Shown here in pieces: positions 9,868 through 21,131 of a DNA stretch of 64,000 nucleotides. The translations under genes and the position numbers were made by a program. Source of the stretch: Ariolimax columbianus (lineage: Eukaryota; Mollusca; Gastropoda; Stylommatophora; Arionidae); the NCBI GenBank assembly GCA_036924085.1, contig JAVGWX010000018.1, positions 26,486,563-26,550,562 of the forward strand. The letters run 5' to 3'. Under the pieces are notes generated by a model, which saw only the letters and a program-made list of their open reading frames with translations, had not been told where the DNA came from and made no database searches. The number at the start of each line of letters is the position of its first letter. Position 1 is the stretch's first letter.

Positions 9868-12167
9868 CCTTCAATCAATCATTTTAATAAACTGATTCTT
9901 CAATCAATCAATTGGATACACTGATTCTTCAATCAATCAAAGGGATACACTGACTCTTCAATCAATCAAAGGGATACACTGATTCTTCAATCAATCAAAG
10001 GGATACACTGACTCTTCAATCAATCAAAGGGATACACTGATTCTTCAATCAATCAAAGGGATACACTGATTCTTCAATCAATCAAAGGGATACACTGATT
10101 CTTCAATCAATCAAAGGGATACACTGATTCTTCAATCAATCAAAGGGATACACTGATTCTTCAATCAATCAAAGGGATACACTGATTCTTCAATCAATCA
10201 AAGGGATACACTGATTCTTCAATCAATCAAAGGGATACACTGATTCTTCAATCAATCAATTGGATACACTGATTCTTCAATCAATCAAAGGGATACACTG
10301 ACTCTTCAATCAATCAAAGGGATACACTGATTCTTCAATCAATCAAAGGGATACACTGACTCTTCAATCAATCAAAGGGATACACTGATTCTTCAATCAA
10401 TCAAAGGGATACACTGATTCTTCAATCAATCAAAGGGATACACTGATTCTTCAATCAATCAAAGGGATACACTGATTCTTCAATCAATCAAAGGGATACA
10501 CTGATTCTTCAATCAATCAAAGGGATACACTGATTCTTCAATCAATCAAAGGGATACACTGATTCTTCAATCAATCAAAGGGATACACTGATTCTTCAAT
10601 CAATCAAAGGGATACACTGATTCTTCAATCAATCAAAGGGATACACTGATTCTTCAATCAATCAAAGGGATACACTGATTCTTCAATCAATCAAAGGGAT
10701 ACACTGATTCTTCAATCAATCAAAGGGATACACTGATTCTTCAATCAATCAAAGGGATACACTGATTCTTCAATCAATCAAAGAGATACACTGATTCTTC
10801 AATCAATCAAAGGGATACACTGATTCTTCAATGAATCAAAGGGATACACTGATTCTTCAATCAATCAATGCGATACACTAATTCTTCAATGAATCAAAGG
10901 GTTACACTGACTCTTCAATCAATCAATGGGATACACTAATTCTTCAATGAATCAAAGGGATACACTAATTCTTCAATCAATCAAAGGGATACACTGATTC
11001 TTCAATCAATCAAAGGGATACACTGATTCTTCAATCAATCAAAGGGATACACTGATTCTTCAATCAATCAAAGGGTTATACTGATTCTTCAATGAATCAA
11101 AGGGATACACTGATTCTTCAATCAATCAAAGGGATACACTGATTCTTCAATGAATCAAAGGGATACACTGATTCTTCAATCAATCAATGTGATACACTAA
11201 TTCTTCAATGAATCAAAGGGTTATACTGATTCTTCAATCAATCAAAGGGATACACTGATTCTTCAATCAATCAATGGGATACACTGATTCTTCAATGAAT
11301 CAAAGGGATACACTGATTCTTCAATCAATCAATGGGATACACTAATTCTTCAATGAATCAAAGGGTTATACTGATTCTTCAATGAATCAAAGGGTTACAC
11401 TGATTCTTCAATCAATCAAAGGGATACACTGATTCTTCAATCAATCAAAGGGATACACTGATTCTTCAATGAATCAAAGGGTTACACTGACTCTTCAATC
11501 AATCAATGGGATACACTAATTCTTCAATGAATCAAAGGGATACACTGATTCTTCAATCAATCAAAGGGATACACTGATTCTTCAATCAATCAAAGGGATA
11601 CACTGATTCTTCAATCAATCAAAGGGATACACTGATTCTTCAATCAATCAAAGGGTTATACTGATTCTTCAATGAATCAAAGGGATACACTGATTCTTCA
11701 ATCAATCAAAGGGATACACTGATTCTTCAATGAATCAAAGGGATACACTGATTCTTCAATCAATCAATGCGATACACTAATTCTTCAATGAATCAAAGGG
11801 TTATACTGATTCTTCAATCAATCAAAGGGATACACTGATTCTTCAATCAATCAATGGGATACACTGATTCTTCAATGAATCAAAGGGATACACTGATTCT
11901 TCAATCAATCAATGGGATACACTAATTCTTCAATGAATCAAAGGGTTATACTGATTCTTCAATGAATCAAAGGGTTACACTGACTCTTCAATCAATCAAT
12001 GGGATACACTAATTCTTCAATGAATCAAAGGGTTATACTGATTCTTCAATCAATCAAAGGGATACACTGATTCTTCAATCAATCAAAGGGTTACACTGAT
12101 TCTTCAATCAATCAAAGGGTTACACTGACTCTTCAATGAATCAAAGGGTTACACTGACTCTTCAATC
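9868..12167. repeat. 29-bp satellite, about 79 units, with 580-bp higher-order period
   Basis: Monomer is tcaatcaatcaaagggatac plus actgattct. Variants (tgaatc, ggttac, ggttat, ctaattc) recur in the same order exactly 580 bp apart: gttacactgactc at 10901 and 11481, aagggttata at 11071 and 11651, and again at 11361 and 11941. Confidence 0.97.
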
Positions 12168-14663
12168 TTCTTCTTCTTCTTCTGCGTACACAGTCAGACA
12201 GTAACCATTATTTTCTCGAAAAAAGCGGCGGTCATCCTGAGACTCTCGCCACTACCATAGAGCTTGTCTTGCAGTTCCACTGGCAATGGCCACATCTGCT
12301 CTCTCTGATCCTCGTATGTCGGGCAGTTCTGCAGCAGATGTTCAGTGGTCATTTTACCAATACCGCACGGGCATTCGTCGGTACACCCTATCTTCAATTT
12401 GTTGAATAGGTGGTACCTCAGTCTGTTGTGGCCAGTGCGAAGTCTGAAGACAACGACCTGCTCTCTTCGGTTCAACTGGTAATAGGCATCGTTTTTGGTG
12501 TAACCAGTATGTTCGGTTTCCCATTTGGTCATGTATCTGGCTTTGATAAGCCGTTTTGACTCTTCGTACGTCATACTGGTATCTGTTTGTGGTAGTCTTG
12601 CACCTTCTTTTGCCAGTCTGTCTGCCTCCTCGTTGCCTTGGATGTTGCAGTGTGACGGAACCCACTGTACCACTACCCTTTTTGGTGCGGACTGCTGGCA
12701 CAGTTTGCAGAGTGCTGCTCTTAAGTCATTAAGCTCAGTGTTTTTCTGGCTTTTTAGCGCTGTGACTACTTCGAGAGCATCTGTCAGCAGGACTATATGG
12801 CTCTCATTTTCACTGTGTGTTACCATTTCTTCCACTGCCGCCCTCAGTGCCTCTGCCTCTGCTCTGAAATTGCTTGTGTACTTACCAGTAGCGAATGACA
12901 GTGTTATTTTTCTGCCATTTGGTAGGTTCAGGAATGCTCCTGCCCCTCCGTTCTGTGTAGCGTTTGTTACAGAACCGTCGGTGTATGCATGGGTCCAGTC
13001 CATGCTTGGGTAGCTTTTCGTTATGAAGCTTAGGGTAGTGTCTCTCCTTTCTTTTTCACTCTGGCAGTTTTTGTTTGCAATACCTGGTATATTTTCTACC
13101 ACCTCTGGAAATATATCCTGCCTCCAAGTAGGTTTTCGTACAGTAGTGATGGGTTTTGGTGTTGTTAGTGCGTTTATGGGATCTTCGTGCATCTTTGCTT
13201 TGGCTATTTCTGCAAAGTTTCTCCGCTTTAGTTTCCCATTTCCCAAATTGTTTAGTCTCTGGTACATTGGATGGTCCGTCAGTCTTCGGAGTTTCTCTGA
13301 CTGCAGCTGGGCTCTGCAGTCTCTTCTATCGGTCATGGATTGCAGTTTTGTAATCTTTTCAAGTTCTACAATTGGCGTTGACTTCATGCCACCTGTTATA
13401 ATTCTCATGGCTTGGTTTTGAAGTTTGTTAACTTTATCGAAGTTCGCCTTCGCTGCTGTTGTCCATGCCGCAATGCCATACTCAAGAACTGGTCTCACTC
13501 TTCCAGTGTACAGTTTCTTTAGTATGCCTTCGTCTGCTCCCCAGCTTGTGCCAGCAAGTTTCCTCATGATCGCCATTCTTTCTCTGGCTTTCATTCGGTT
13601 TCTCTCAATCTGACTTTTCCATGTCATGCGCCGATCAAATGTGACTCCCAGATAGGTTGGGTTGTCGTTTGGCTGCAGGATTTTGCCATTTAGACCTAAT
13701 TTGGTACTTTGGGGTTTTAATGAGAGCGAGAATATTGTGCACGTGGTTTTCTCCTCGTTTATTTTGACCAGCCATGAGTTCGCCCACTCTTCCAGCGATG
13801 TTAGGGCCGTCTGCATCCGATTTCTTGCTATGGTGAGATTCTTTTCAGAGGTCCACATAGCCAGATCGTCTGCAAACATTGAGCTATGGACTCTTCTTGG
13901 TATATTCTCTGTAATATCGTTTATATATACCAGGAAGAGTGTGGGTGACAATACTCCCCCTTGGGGTACTCCCTGCTCGAGTGTCACCTTTTTGCTCATC
14001 TGCCCTTGTACTTGGACTCTGGCCGTTCTTTGTTTGAGGTAGTGGTTGATCCACTTGTACATCTTCCCACAGACATCACTTCTTCTTAGCTTGACTCTAA
14101 GTCCATCCTTCCAGACTTTGTCAAATGCCTTTTCCAGATCCACCCAAACAGCTACTGTGTGTTTCTGTGCCTGGTAGGCATCTTCTATCTCCTGGGCTAT
14201 GAGGATGACCTGGTCCTCAGTGGATCTGTGCTGTCTAAAGCCGGCTTGCTGTGGAATTAGTATTCGTTTTTCTTCCAGATGCCACATCAGTCTGGTGTTT
14301 ATCATCCGTTCCATCAGCTTGCCGACACAGCTCAGTAGGCTTATGGGCCTGTATCCATTTGGATCTGTTTTGTCCTTTCCTGTTTTTGGTACTGGTACCA
14401 GTATTGCATCTTTCCATGCCTGGGGTACAATACCCCTTTTCCAGCTTTGGTTCAGGACTGATAGTAGTTTTTTCTTCGCTGTTTGGCCCAGCCCCATCAG
14501 CATTTCGTTTGTTATCCCGTCTTTTCCGGGAGATTTCCTTTTCTTTAGTGTTCTCATAGCCTCTTCCATTTCGCGCATTGTTAGTTTGGCCATCATGTGC
14601 TCTTCAGGAGCCGTATTTATGTTTTCGTGTCCCTTTAGCTCTTCGCTAATGTCTGGATGCTTA
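12168..14663 (-). mobile_element. LINE-A copy B, 5'-truncated, 12-bp target duplication
   Basis: About 2.5 kb with RT and RNase H and a (GAA)n tail, inserted in the 29-bp satellite. GACTCTTCAATC occurs at 12156-12167 and 14664-14675; the satellite itself carries this motif, so the duplication is supported by exact junction placement rather than uniqueness. Confidence 0.93.
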
Positions 14664-14677
14664 GACTCTTCAATCAA
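12194..14677 (-). CDS. LINE-A polyprotein, RT + RNase H (827 aa open frame)
   Basis: Non-LTR retrotransposon enzyme that copies element RNA into DNA at a nicked target. RT domain about residues 80-290: GYRPISLLSCVGKLMERMIN, WVDLEKAFDKVW (first catalytic Asp), QGVPQGGVLSPTLF and SMFADDLAMW (catalytic DD). RNase H about 570-700: YTDGS (D), FRAEAEAL (E), LLTDAL (D), HCNIQGNEEAD (D). A C-terminal CPCG...H.L..C cluster follows. No endonuclease domain: the copy is 5'-truncated and the first ~7 codons come from the satellite, so the start is artificial. RT plus RNase H suggests the I superfamily (I or Nimb-like). Nearly identical to copy D at 28006-30345. Confidence 0.9.
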   Translation of the reverse strand: MIEESKHPDISEELKGHENINTAPEEHMMAKLTMREMEEAMRTLKKRKSPGKDGITNEMLMGLGQTAKKKLLSVLNQSWKRGIVPQAWKDAILVPVPKTGKDKTDPNGYRPISLLSCVGKLMERMINTRLMWHLEEKRILIPQQAGFRQHRSTEDQVILIAQEIEDAYQAQKHTVAVWVDLEKAFDKVWKDGLRVKLRRSDVCGKMYKWINHYLKQRTARVQVQGQMSKKVTLEQGVPQGGVLSPTLFLVYINDITENIPRRVHSSMFADDLAMWTSEKNLTIARNRMQTALTSLEEWANSWLVKINEEKTTCTIFSLSLKPQSTKLGLNGKILQPNDNPTYLGVTFDRRMTWKSQIERNRMKARERMAIMRKLAGTSWGADEGILKKLYTGRVRPVLEYGIAAWTTAAKANFDKVNKLQNQAMRIITGGMKSTPIVELEKITKLQSMTDRRDCRAQLQSEKLRRLTDHPMYQRLNNLGNGKLKRRNFAEIAKAKMHEDPINALTTPKPITTVRKPTWRQDIFPEVVENIPGIANKNCQSEKERRDTTLSFITKSYPSMDWTHAYTDGSVTNATQNGGAGAFLNLPNGRKITLSFATGKYTSNFRAEAEALRAAVEEMVTHSENESHIVLLTDALEVVTALKSQKNTELNDLRAALCKLCQQSAPKRVVVQWVPSHCNIQGNEEADRLAKEGARLPQTDTSMTYEESKRLIKARYMTKWETEHTGYTKNDAYYQLNRREQVVVFRLRTGHNRLRYHLFNKLKIGCTDECPCGIGKMTTEHLLQNCPTYEDQREQMWPLPVELQDKLYGSGESLRMTAAFFEKIMVTV

Positions 14678-14790
14678 TCAATGGGATACACTAATTCTTC
14701 AATGAATCAAAGGGTTATACTGATTCATCAATCAATCAAAGGGATACACTGATTCTTCTATCAATCAATGGGATACACTGATCCTTAAAT
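14664..14790. repeat. 29-bp satellite, continuation after LINE-A
   Basis: Four more monomers, same variants as before 12167, confirming LINE-A split the array. Confidence 0.92.
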
Positions 14791-14814
14791 CATGGGATTC
14801 ACAAGAAAAGTGGA

Positions 14815-14955
14815 GAAATTGTGACAACTTATTTTAGAAAAGCAGATAGAGTGAAAAGAATTTTGATAAGAAAAGTGGATAAACTGAAGAGAATTTGGAG
14901 AACAAAAGCAAATATACTGAAGAGGAACTTGCAGAGGAAAAGCAGATATACTGAA
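14815..14955. repeat. Minisatellite with agaaaagcagata / gtggataaactga units
   Basis: Degenerate units of about 37 bp (aagaaaagtggataaactga, gaatttggagaacaaaagca). The same array resumes at 16127-16370, so LINE-B inserted into it. Confidence 0.8.
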
Positions 14956-16126
14956 AAGATCTTGGACGTTATTTATCCAGATTTTACAAAGGCCTTTGAT
15001 TGAGTACCTCATCAAAGATTATTTCGAAAGTTAAAATCACATGGAATAGGTGGGGAAGTTACCAAATGGACTGAAAATTGGTTAACGGGAAGAAGGCAGA
15101 GGGTGGGCATAAATAAGGAGTACTCTGAGTGGTGTGAAGTGAAAAGTGGTGTGCCACAAGGCTCGGTTTTGGGACCAATTTTGTTCTTGATATATATAAA
15201 TGATTTAGACATTGATATGGGATGAATGATTGCAAAATTTGCTGATTACACAAAACTATGCAGTAGTGTCTCATCTAAAGCAGAAGTGGATATATTGAGG
15301 TCGGATTTAGATAAAATTCGAGAATGGTCTGTAAGCTGGCAAATTGAGTTTAATGTGGATAAATGTATAGTCATCCACATGGGTAGATCCAATTTGGAAC
15401 ATAATTACAGAATGGGAGAGAACAATATTGAAAGATAGATAAGGAAAGAGACCTAGAGGTTATAATAGATCATACAGGTAAGGTGAGTGAGCAAGTTAAG
15501 GTAGCAGTGAAAAAGGCAAATGCAATGTTAGGTATGATAAAAATAAATATTAAACATAGGAGCAAGGAAGTGATTGTCAAACTGTATAAAGCATTAGCTA
15601 GACCTAGATTGGAGTATTGTGTACAGGTGTGGAGTCCTTATCATAGAGGGGATATAAACATGCTGGAAAGAATACAAAAAAAAGAGCGACAAAGCTGATA
15701 GTGGCATTCCAGATTTTACAGTTTTGAGGAAAGACTCAGAAAAACCGGCCTACAATGTCTAAAAGAGAGAAGAATTCGTTGTGACTTAATACAGGTTTAT
15801 AAGATGATCAGAGGAACGGATAAATTAGACTATAACACGTTTTTTAAAAATACAACCACCCACATCCCTTCTTTTAAGACATAGCTACAAGTTGACTAAA
15901 GATTAGATCCAGATTAGATATTAGGAAATATTTTTTTAGTCAGAGAGTGGTGAATGCTTGGAATGCATTGCCAGGGGAGGTAGTGGAGGCAGGAACAGTT
16001 AATGCATTTAAGAATAAATTGGATGCATAGCTTTTAGAGCAAGGTGATGTAAATGAAACTGGTTGTATACAGACTCTGCAGGGTCTTCTAAACCAGTATA
16101 AAGACGTTAAGTTAAGTTAAGTTAAG
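14956..16126 (+). mobile_element. LINE-B copy with decayed RT domain
   Basis: CR1-like non-LTR element. Readable pieces: [37 protein letters not shown] (canonical FADDTK, so a catalytic Asp is Tyr), VKLYKALARPRLEYCVQVWS and ERLRKTGLQCL. Several stops and frameshifts. Ends GACGTTAAGTTAAGTTAAG. AAAAGCAGATATACTGAA occurs on both sides (14938-14955, 16127-16144), a possible 18-bp duplication within the array. Confidence 0.88.
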
Positions 16127-16370
16127 AAAAGCAGATATACTGAAGAGAACTAGGATAAGAAAAGTGGATAAACTGAATAGAATTTGGAGAACAAAAGCAG
16201 AAATACTAAAGAGAACTTGGATAAGAAAAGTGGATAAACTGAATAGAATTTGGAGAACAAAAGCAGATAAACTGTGACAACAATTTATATAAGAAACGCA
16301 GATATACTGAAGAGAACTTGCAGAGGAAAAGCAGATAAACTGAAGAGTATTTGGATAAGAAAAGGTTAAA
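16127..16370. repeat. Minisatellite continuation after LINE-B
   Basis: Same units as 14815-14955. Ends about 100 bp from TBC1D19 exon 13. Confidence 0.8.
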
Positions 16371-16474
16371 ACCCAAGCCTCACGAGCAGAACTGAAAATA
16401 ATACCCCAGAAATCTATGGGCATCACCATATGTACTAGTGAAGAACTAAAGCACCACTGTCCAAACAACTTACC

Positions 16475-16590
16475 TGGCAAGATTTCTAATGAGTCATAAG
16501 CCAGTATTCTATCCCACAGCAACAACACTTGGTCACTGGCCAGAAATCCAGAAAAGGCACGCATCAACCATTTAAAGGCTATTTTCAGTC
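16475..16590 (-). CDS. TBC1D19: TBC1D19 coding exon 13 (TBC domain)
   Basis: 116 nt: 1 + 38 codons + 1; contains FKWLMRAFSGFLASDQVLLL followed by WDRILAYDSLEILP, the conserved F..LWD motif near the TBC C-terminus. The acceptor is ATAAG after a T-rich run; the donor is a consensus GTAAGT. Confidence 0.95.
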
Positions 16591-16734
16591 TTATGATTAA
16601 AAAAAACAAACAAAAAACTTAATTATCTTTCAAGAATGTAAATCCAGCAACAGATTCAGATAAATTAAACGTGTTTTAATGATAGTACAATGCTGGAGTT
16701 TCAAACTCAATCCATTCATAGGGATACATGTTGG

Positions 16735-17450
16735 TTTCAACCAATGAAAGGTCGGAAATGTGCTTGCTGGCAAATTCGATCTTTTTTCTTTCTTTCTGAG
16801 CTTGCCGTTGTTGTTGTTGTTATCCCATAGCTGCTGAGCAAGCCTGCTCTTGACAGCCTAATGCCATTCTTACATAGATACAGGTCTTTTTCAGCTGTTT
16901 CACTACTCCGTACAGTGTATTGAAAATTGTCGGTAGTGCTTCTAAGAATCTTTTTCTCATGTCCACAAGCACCTTGCACTCAATGAGTAGGCGTTGAACT
17001 GTTTCATCAGAATGAGACCAATGTCTGCACAAGAGCAGGGGCTGGGGATTGATGCGGTTCAAGTGGCTATTGACTCTGGTGTGTATGTTCGGAACTGAAA
17101 GATGAGACTTTGATCTCTTCTATGTTTATGTCATCATTGCTTTTTGGCTGTGACATTTCGCTAAATACACTGCGACCTGTTGTTCCCGTTGCACACCTGT
17201 TCATCCAGATTTCCCTGGTATTATTCTTTATAATTAATTTTACTGTGTGGTTACTGCAGGGTTTATCCAATTGTTGTTTCGAGGCTCCTGTTTTTGACAA
17301 TCTGTTGGCCATCTTGTTCCCTGATTGCCCACTTTTTCCTGGGATCAAATGCAAGGTGACATTTATTTCGTGGGCATTTATGCAAAGGTTGGAAATTTGC
17401 TTGCCTGCAAATACTATCTTTCTTTTTTCTCTCTGAGGTTGTCATCCATA
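16735..17450 (-). pseudogene. RNase H-bearing LINE tail (third family)
   Basis: Minus strand: LIPGKSGQSGNKMANRLSKT (RNase H last motif; canonical GHSG..GNE.AD, with Asp changed to Asn), then LNRINPQPLLLCRHWSHSDE, TVQRLLIECK and YGVVKQLKKTC, ending near 16820. Two frames are needed. Confidence 0.75.
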
Positions 17451-17459
17451 AATCTTTCT

Positions 17460-17940
17460 CAGGTTATAATCCATTGGCGCGCCACATAATTGAAGAGGGA
17501 GAGGTGACGACGATCAATCGTAAAGGCAGTTTCTGCGAGCTGAGTATGCCAAACTACCTCACTGTTGGAAATCAGATTGTGCCAGGAGATTCTGGGGGGA
17601 TCTCTGGTTTCACAGGTGGAAGGCATCAAGATGTTGCCGGTTCTGCTGCTGTAGTATCTAGGCCGTGCAGGAGAATGTGGATGACATGGGAGATGTAGAG
17701 AGCCTGGGCCTGAGAACCGGGACCCAGTACGACGACATCATCTGCGTATACGAGATCAGTTACCAGGGAGTCGCCAACAAGGACCCTTTGGGTTGCATGT
17801 AGCTGAATGTTCAAGGATGCAATCCATGGTACAGCAGAAAAGCACTGGGACAAGAATGCAACCCTGTCAGATGATGCAGAGAACTCATCCCTAAGATTGC
17901 GACCAATCCAAATTGTGACGCAGGTGTGACTAGGGAGCTC
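17460..17940 (-). pseudogene. Reverse transcriptase fragment (LVYADDVVVLGPG)
   Basis: Frame 17626-17853 contains LVTDLVYADDVVVLGPGSQA, the YADD strand of a LINE RT. Neighbouring residues are frameshifted. Family not clear. Confidence 0.7.
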
Positions 17941-17984
17941 CTAAATTAGGATCAGCAGAAACAGACTGTCAATTGTATGGACTA

Positions 17985-18295
17985 ATAAAGGAGTAAATAG
18001 TTTCTCCAGTATGAATTACAGGGAGAAAATAATGGAGTAAATAGTTTCTCCTGTATGGATTACAGGGAGAAAATAATGCAGTAAATAGTTTCTCCTGTAT
18101 GGATTACAGGGAGAAAATAATGCAGTAAATAGTTTCTCCTGTATGGATTACAGAGAGAAAATAAAGAAGTAAATAGTTTCTCCTGTATGGATTACAGAGA
18201 GAAAATAAAGAAGTAAATAGTTTCTCCTGTATGGATTACAGGGAGAAAATAAAGGAGTAAATAGTTTCTCCTACATGGATTACAGGGAGAAAATA
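17985..18295. repeat. 44-bp tandem repeat, about 7 units
   Basis: Unit ggagaaaataatggagtaaa plus tagtttctcctgtatggattacag. It contains an internal inverted pair (tttctcc/ggagaaa), so each unit could form a small hairpin. Confidence 0.92.
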
Positions 18296-18299
18296 ATAG

Positions 18300-18665
18300 T
18301 GCCACTGCTACTTTCCAAGCATGTTGTAAAAATTTACTAAAGAGGATTGTGCAATGTGGCTTGCAACCTTAACATGTAAACAAACAGATACAGAACCACC
18401 ACTGCAAAAGCACACAAAGTGCTTGCTTGTCTACTTCTTGTGATCACACTTTGGTGTTTACACCTGTCACAAATTCCACACTTTCCTGGAGTTCATCTCT
18501 TTAGCTCCATACAGCATATAAAGTATTTTGTCACAGGCTTCCTGAAAGGGCTAACTATAGTGGTGGTTTTATGCGCCGTTTGAAGCTAAATGGAGACAAC
18601 AAGAATTGTCTGTTAGAATAAATGAAAAAAAACAAAAGCAGATACCTAGCTACCAAAAGTCTGCC
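18300..18665. other. No gene recognised
   Basis: Intron 12 sequence of TBC1D19 without recognisable elements. Confidence 0.4.
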
Positions 18666-18667
18666 AG

Positions 18668-18995
18668 AACTGAGACGCTAGTCCGGTCAGGCACAACATA
18701 CTGATCAGGACGTCATGTCAGGGTCATTCACAAAATACTGACCAAGACCACAATCTCTCTTCCATGTAGCATTCCCTGGAAACAGCCCGTTTTCAAGGCA
18801 GTCTGGCTGACGAGATGTGGATCAATGCAATCCCCAAAGTAATGAGCGTCACGTAGATGAAACCAAGCATAGCACAACATCCCTGGAGGTCTGCGGTCCA
18901 CCTTCATCAGCACGCTCAGGATGTGATGAAAGCTACTACAACCCACCACTTAACACCCTTTTTAGGGCGCACAAAAGATTAAACATACTTACAAT
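18668..18995 (-). repeat. RPT-1 copy
   Basis: Reverse complement of the family at 7683-8022, including gaaaacagcctgtttccagg-like and cacatcc.gagcgtgctga blocks. Confidence 0.85.
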
Positions 18996-19009
18996 GGCCA
19001 TTAAACAAC

Positions 19010-19424
19010 ACTCAGTGGTCTCAAGGTAAGGTGTCCACCTCGGTTGCCAGAGGTCGTGGGTTTGAATCACGGTGGATGTTCTGGTAAAAATTCCCCTGAT
19101 CTCTGGGTAGTGAAATCGGGCTCCCGTGTTCAGTGTTGAGCACATTAAAAATACATTGGCAGTTGGAAATCTAAAAGAGTAGGCTTAACGGCTGCTGCCA
19201 GGACAAAATTCAAGCTAAAAATCTAGCCAAAATTTATTTATACCTTTCTCCAAGTGGTTTGTTAAGAGCAGCTATAGATGGCGCCTAACTGGCTGCACAT
19301 CTACTTAGCTCTAGTGTTTGAGTCCATTCAGATGGAGGCGCACATCGGTTAAACCACTCTCCGAGAAACTGGTTATATACAGATTCTGCAGAGACTTCAA
19401 AACCTGTATAAAGATGTTAAGTTA
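19010..19424 (+). mobile_element. SINE-A, full-length copy (about 415 bp)
   Basis: Best copy. tRNA-like head 19010-19075: AGTGGTCTCAAGGTAAGG (A-box region) and GGGTTTGAATCACGG (B box). The core has GTAAAAATTCCCCTGATCTC and GTTAGGCGCCATCT in reverse. The last ~70 bp (AAACTGGTTATATACAGATT...AAAGATGTTAAGTTAA) match the 3' end of LINE-B. Confidence 0.88.
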
Positions 19425-19471
19425 ACAACAACAACAGAACAACAACAACAACTAACAACAGTCTGACTTAC

Positions 19472-19563
19472 GGCTGGCATCCAACTTGTTTCAGGTGGTA
19501 AAACAGTTCAGACTCCTCTGTCTGAAGCAAGCTTTCAAACAGCAAACTAAGACAGACTATTCC
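19472..19563 (-). CDS. TBC1D19: TBC1D19 coding exon 12 (TBC domain)
   Basis: 92 nt: 30 codons + 2; contains GIVCLSLLFESLLQTEESEL and FYHLKQVG. The acceptor is TGTTTTAG and the donor GTAAGT. It sits between SINE-A/RPT-1 copies upstream and downstream in the sequence. CC at its end plus A from the next exon makes Pro. Confidence 0.93.
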
Positions 19564-19654
19564 CTAAAACAAACAATTAAGTGTAGGTTTACACTATGGA
19601 ACACTACAGTAGAGTCAAATCACATATGGAAGTTACGTCTAACTAGAAAAAGGA

Positions 19655-19830
19655 CGGTTGTTGTTGTTTGAAGCTACTCGTACGGAGGTAACTCTTGATG
19701 ATGTTTCTTTGGTAGTGGTTTCAGTGGCTTTTCTTACATCCCGAGACATACTTGAGAAGGTCGACCGGGTTTTCCTGGCTGTAGTGCAATACGAGGCGCC
19801 TCAGTTGTTGTTGAATGTTCAAGATAAGTA
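19655..19830 (+). repeat. RPT-2 fragment
   Basis: (GTT)n then gaagctactcgta, cttttcttacatcccgag and gtagtgcaatacgaggcgcc. Related copies at 52090-52390 and 62790-62960; distantly similar in plan to RPT-1. Confidence 0.55.
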
Positions 19831-19920
19831 AGTTTACTCTTTTGTGCACCCTCAAAAGAGCGTTAAGTAGCGGGTTGCAGAGGCTTTCCTCACATCCCGA
19901 GTGTGCTGATCAAGAGTGAA
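19825..19920 (+). repeat. RPT-1 5' fragment
   Basis: aagtaagtttactcttttgtg through cctcacatcccgagtgtgctg; truncated after about 95 bp. Confidence 0.7.
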
Positions 19921-19984
19921 CTGGGGTGACATGATCAGAATGTGTAGTCAGATGTGATTGTATATGACTGTACAATCATATCTT

Positions 19985-20262
19985 ACCATGCCACAATAGA
20001 CTGAGGTACCACCTATTCAATAAATTGAAGATAGGTGGCACTGACGAATGCTCGTGTGGTACTTGAAAAATGACCGCTGAACATCTGCTGCAAAACTGTA
20101 CGACATACGAGGATTAGAGAAAGCAGATGTGGCCATCACCAGTGGCAATACTAGACAAGCTCTATGGCAGTGTCGACAGCCTCAGGATGACCGCTGCTTT
20201 TTTCGAAAAAATAAAGGTTGGACGTGACGTCTGACAGCGTACGAAGAAGAAGAAGAAGAATA
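19985..20262 (+). mobile_element. LINE-A 3' fragment
   Basis: Encodes the C-terminal ECSCGT..H.L..C region with one stop, ending TACGAAGAAGAAGAAGAA. Strongly 5'-truncated. Confidence 0.85.
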
Positions 20263-20344
20263 TTTCAGCATCTGGAGCACATGTGGAAAGCGTTGATAGT
20301 TGCATTATTCTTATTGTTGCATTCTGTTATTTTTTTTGCAGCTC

Positions 20345-20530
20345 ACATGGATCTGCTAGTAAAAATTCCCCTGATCTCTGAGTAGTAAGATCAAACTCTC
20401 GTGTTTAGTGTCGAGCATGTTAAAAATACCTTGGCAGTTAGAAATCAAAAAGAGTAAGCTTAATGCCCACTGCCTGGACAAAATTCGAAAATTCTAGCTA
20501 AAAATCTACCCAAATTATTTGTACCTTCCC
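20345..20530 (+). mobile_element. SINE-A core fragment
   Basis: Core only: gtaaaaattcccctgatctc through taaaaatctaccca; lacks tRNA head and LINE-like tail. Confidence 0.75.
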
Positions 20531-20534
20531 CCAG

Positions 20535-20780
20535 GTCTAGAAAGCCACAAGAAATTTAAAATACCTACTGCAGAATAGCCTTCGGCTACCTGGCAACAGA
20601 TAGCCTGTTTGAATACAAGGATTCCAAGTATTCCAAGCTCGCTTGTTTTTCCCAGCAGCAATGATTCTCCACCCTGCGATGTGAGCACCTTGTGTGATGG
20701 CAGTCTGCCAGGCTTAACGGTCTGGAGCAAACATCTCCCAGGAAGTGACATCAGTGATTAAAATGTCCAGAAACACTTTC
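20535..20780 (-). repeat. Decayed LINE tail related to the C2H2-finger tails
   Basis: Shares the ctcccaggaagtgacatca block with 6420-6440 and 38785-38805. The finger itself is not readable. Confidence 0.5.
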
Positions 20781-21131
20781 GACGAGTCTATGTATCATTT
20801 ATAATGTATATACAAGTATTGATATACCACATTTGGATTCTGACTCATATCATGTGTCAATCATATCTAACCTTGTGTGTGTTCATTTATTAATTTCACA
20901 TGTGCCCATCTATACAAAAATGGTGTCTCTGCATCGTGTTTTGTCTTCATTATGCCCTAGAATGCATTTTGCTGGTGGCTGCAATCCCCACTGCCTTGTG
21001 GGGTTACCTGTTCGATGTGAGGCTAGTATGAGTGTCACTTGCAACCAACTGGATAAGACCCAACATCAAGTCCACACCCTGCACCTGGAAACAGGAGGTA
21101 TTACAGCAGCCTGGCAAATGAGATGGGGATT

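Noticed and set aside
9868..12167. Possible CRISPR-like array of 29-bp repeats
   Set aside because: Units are head-to-tail without unique spacers, in a eukaryotic intron; it is a satellite.
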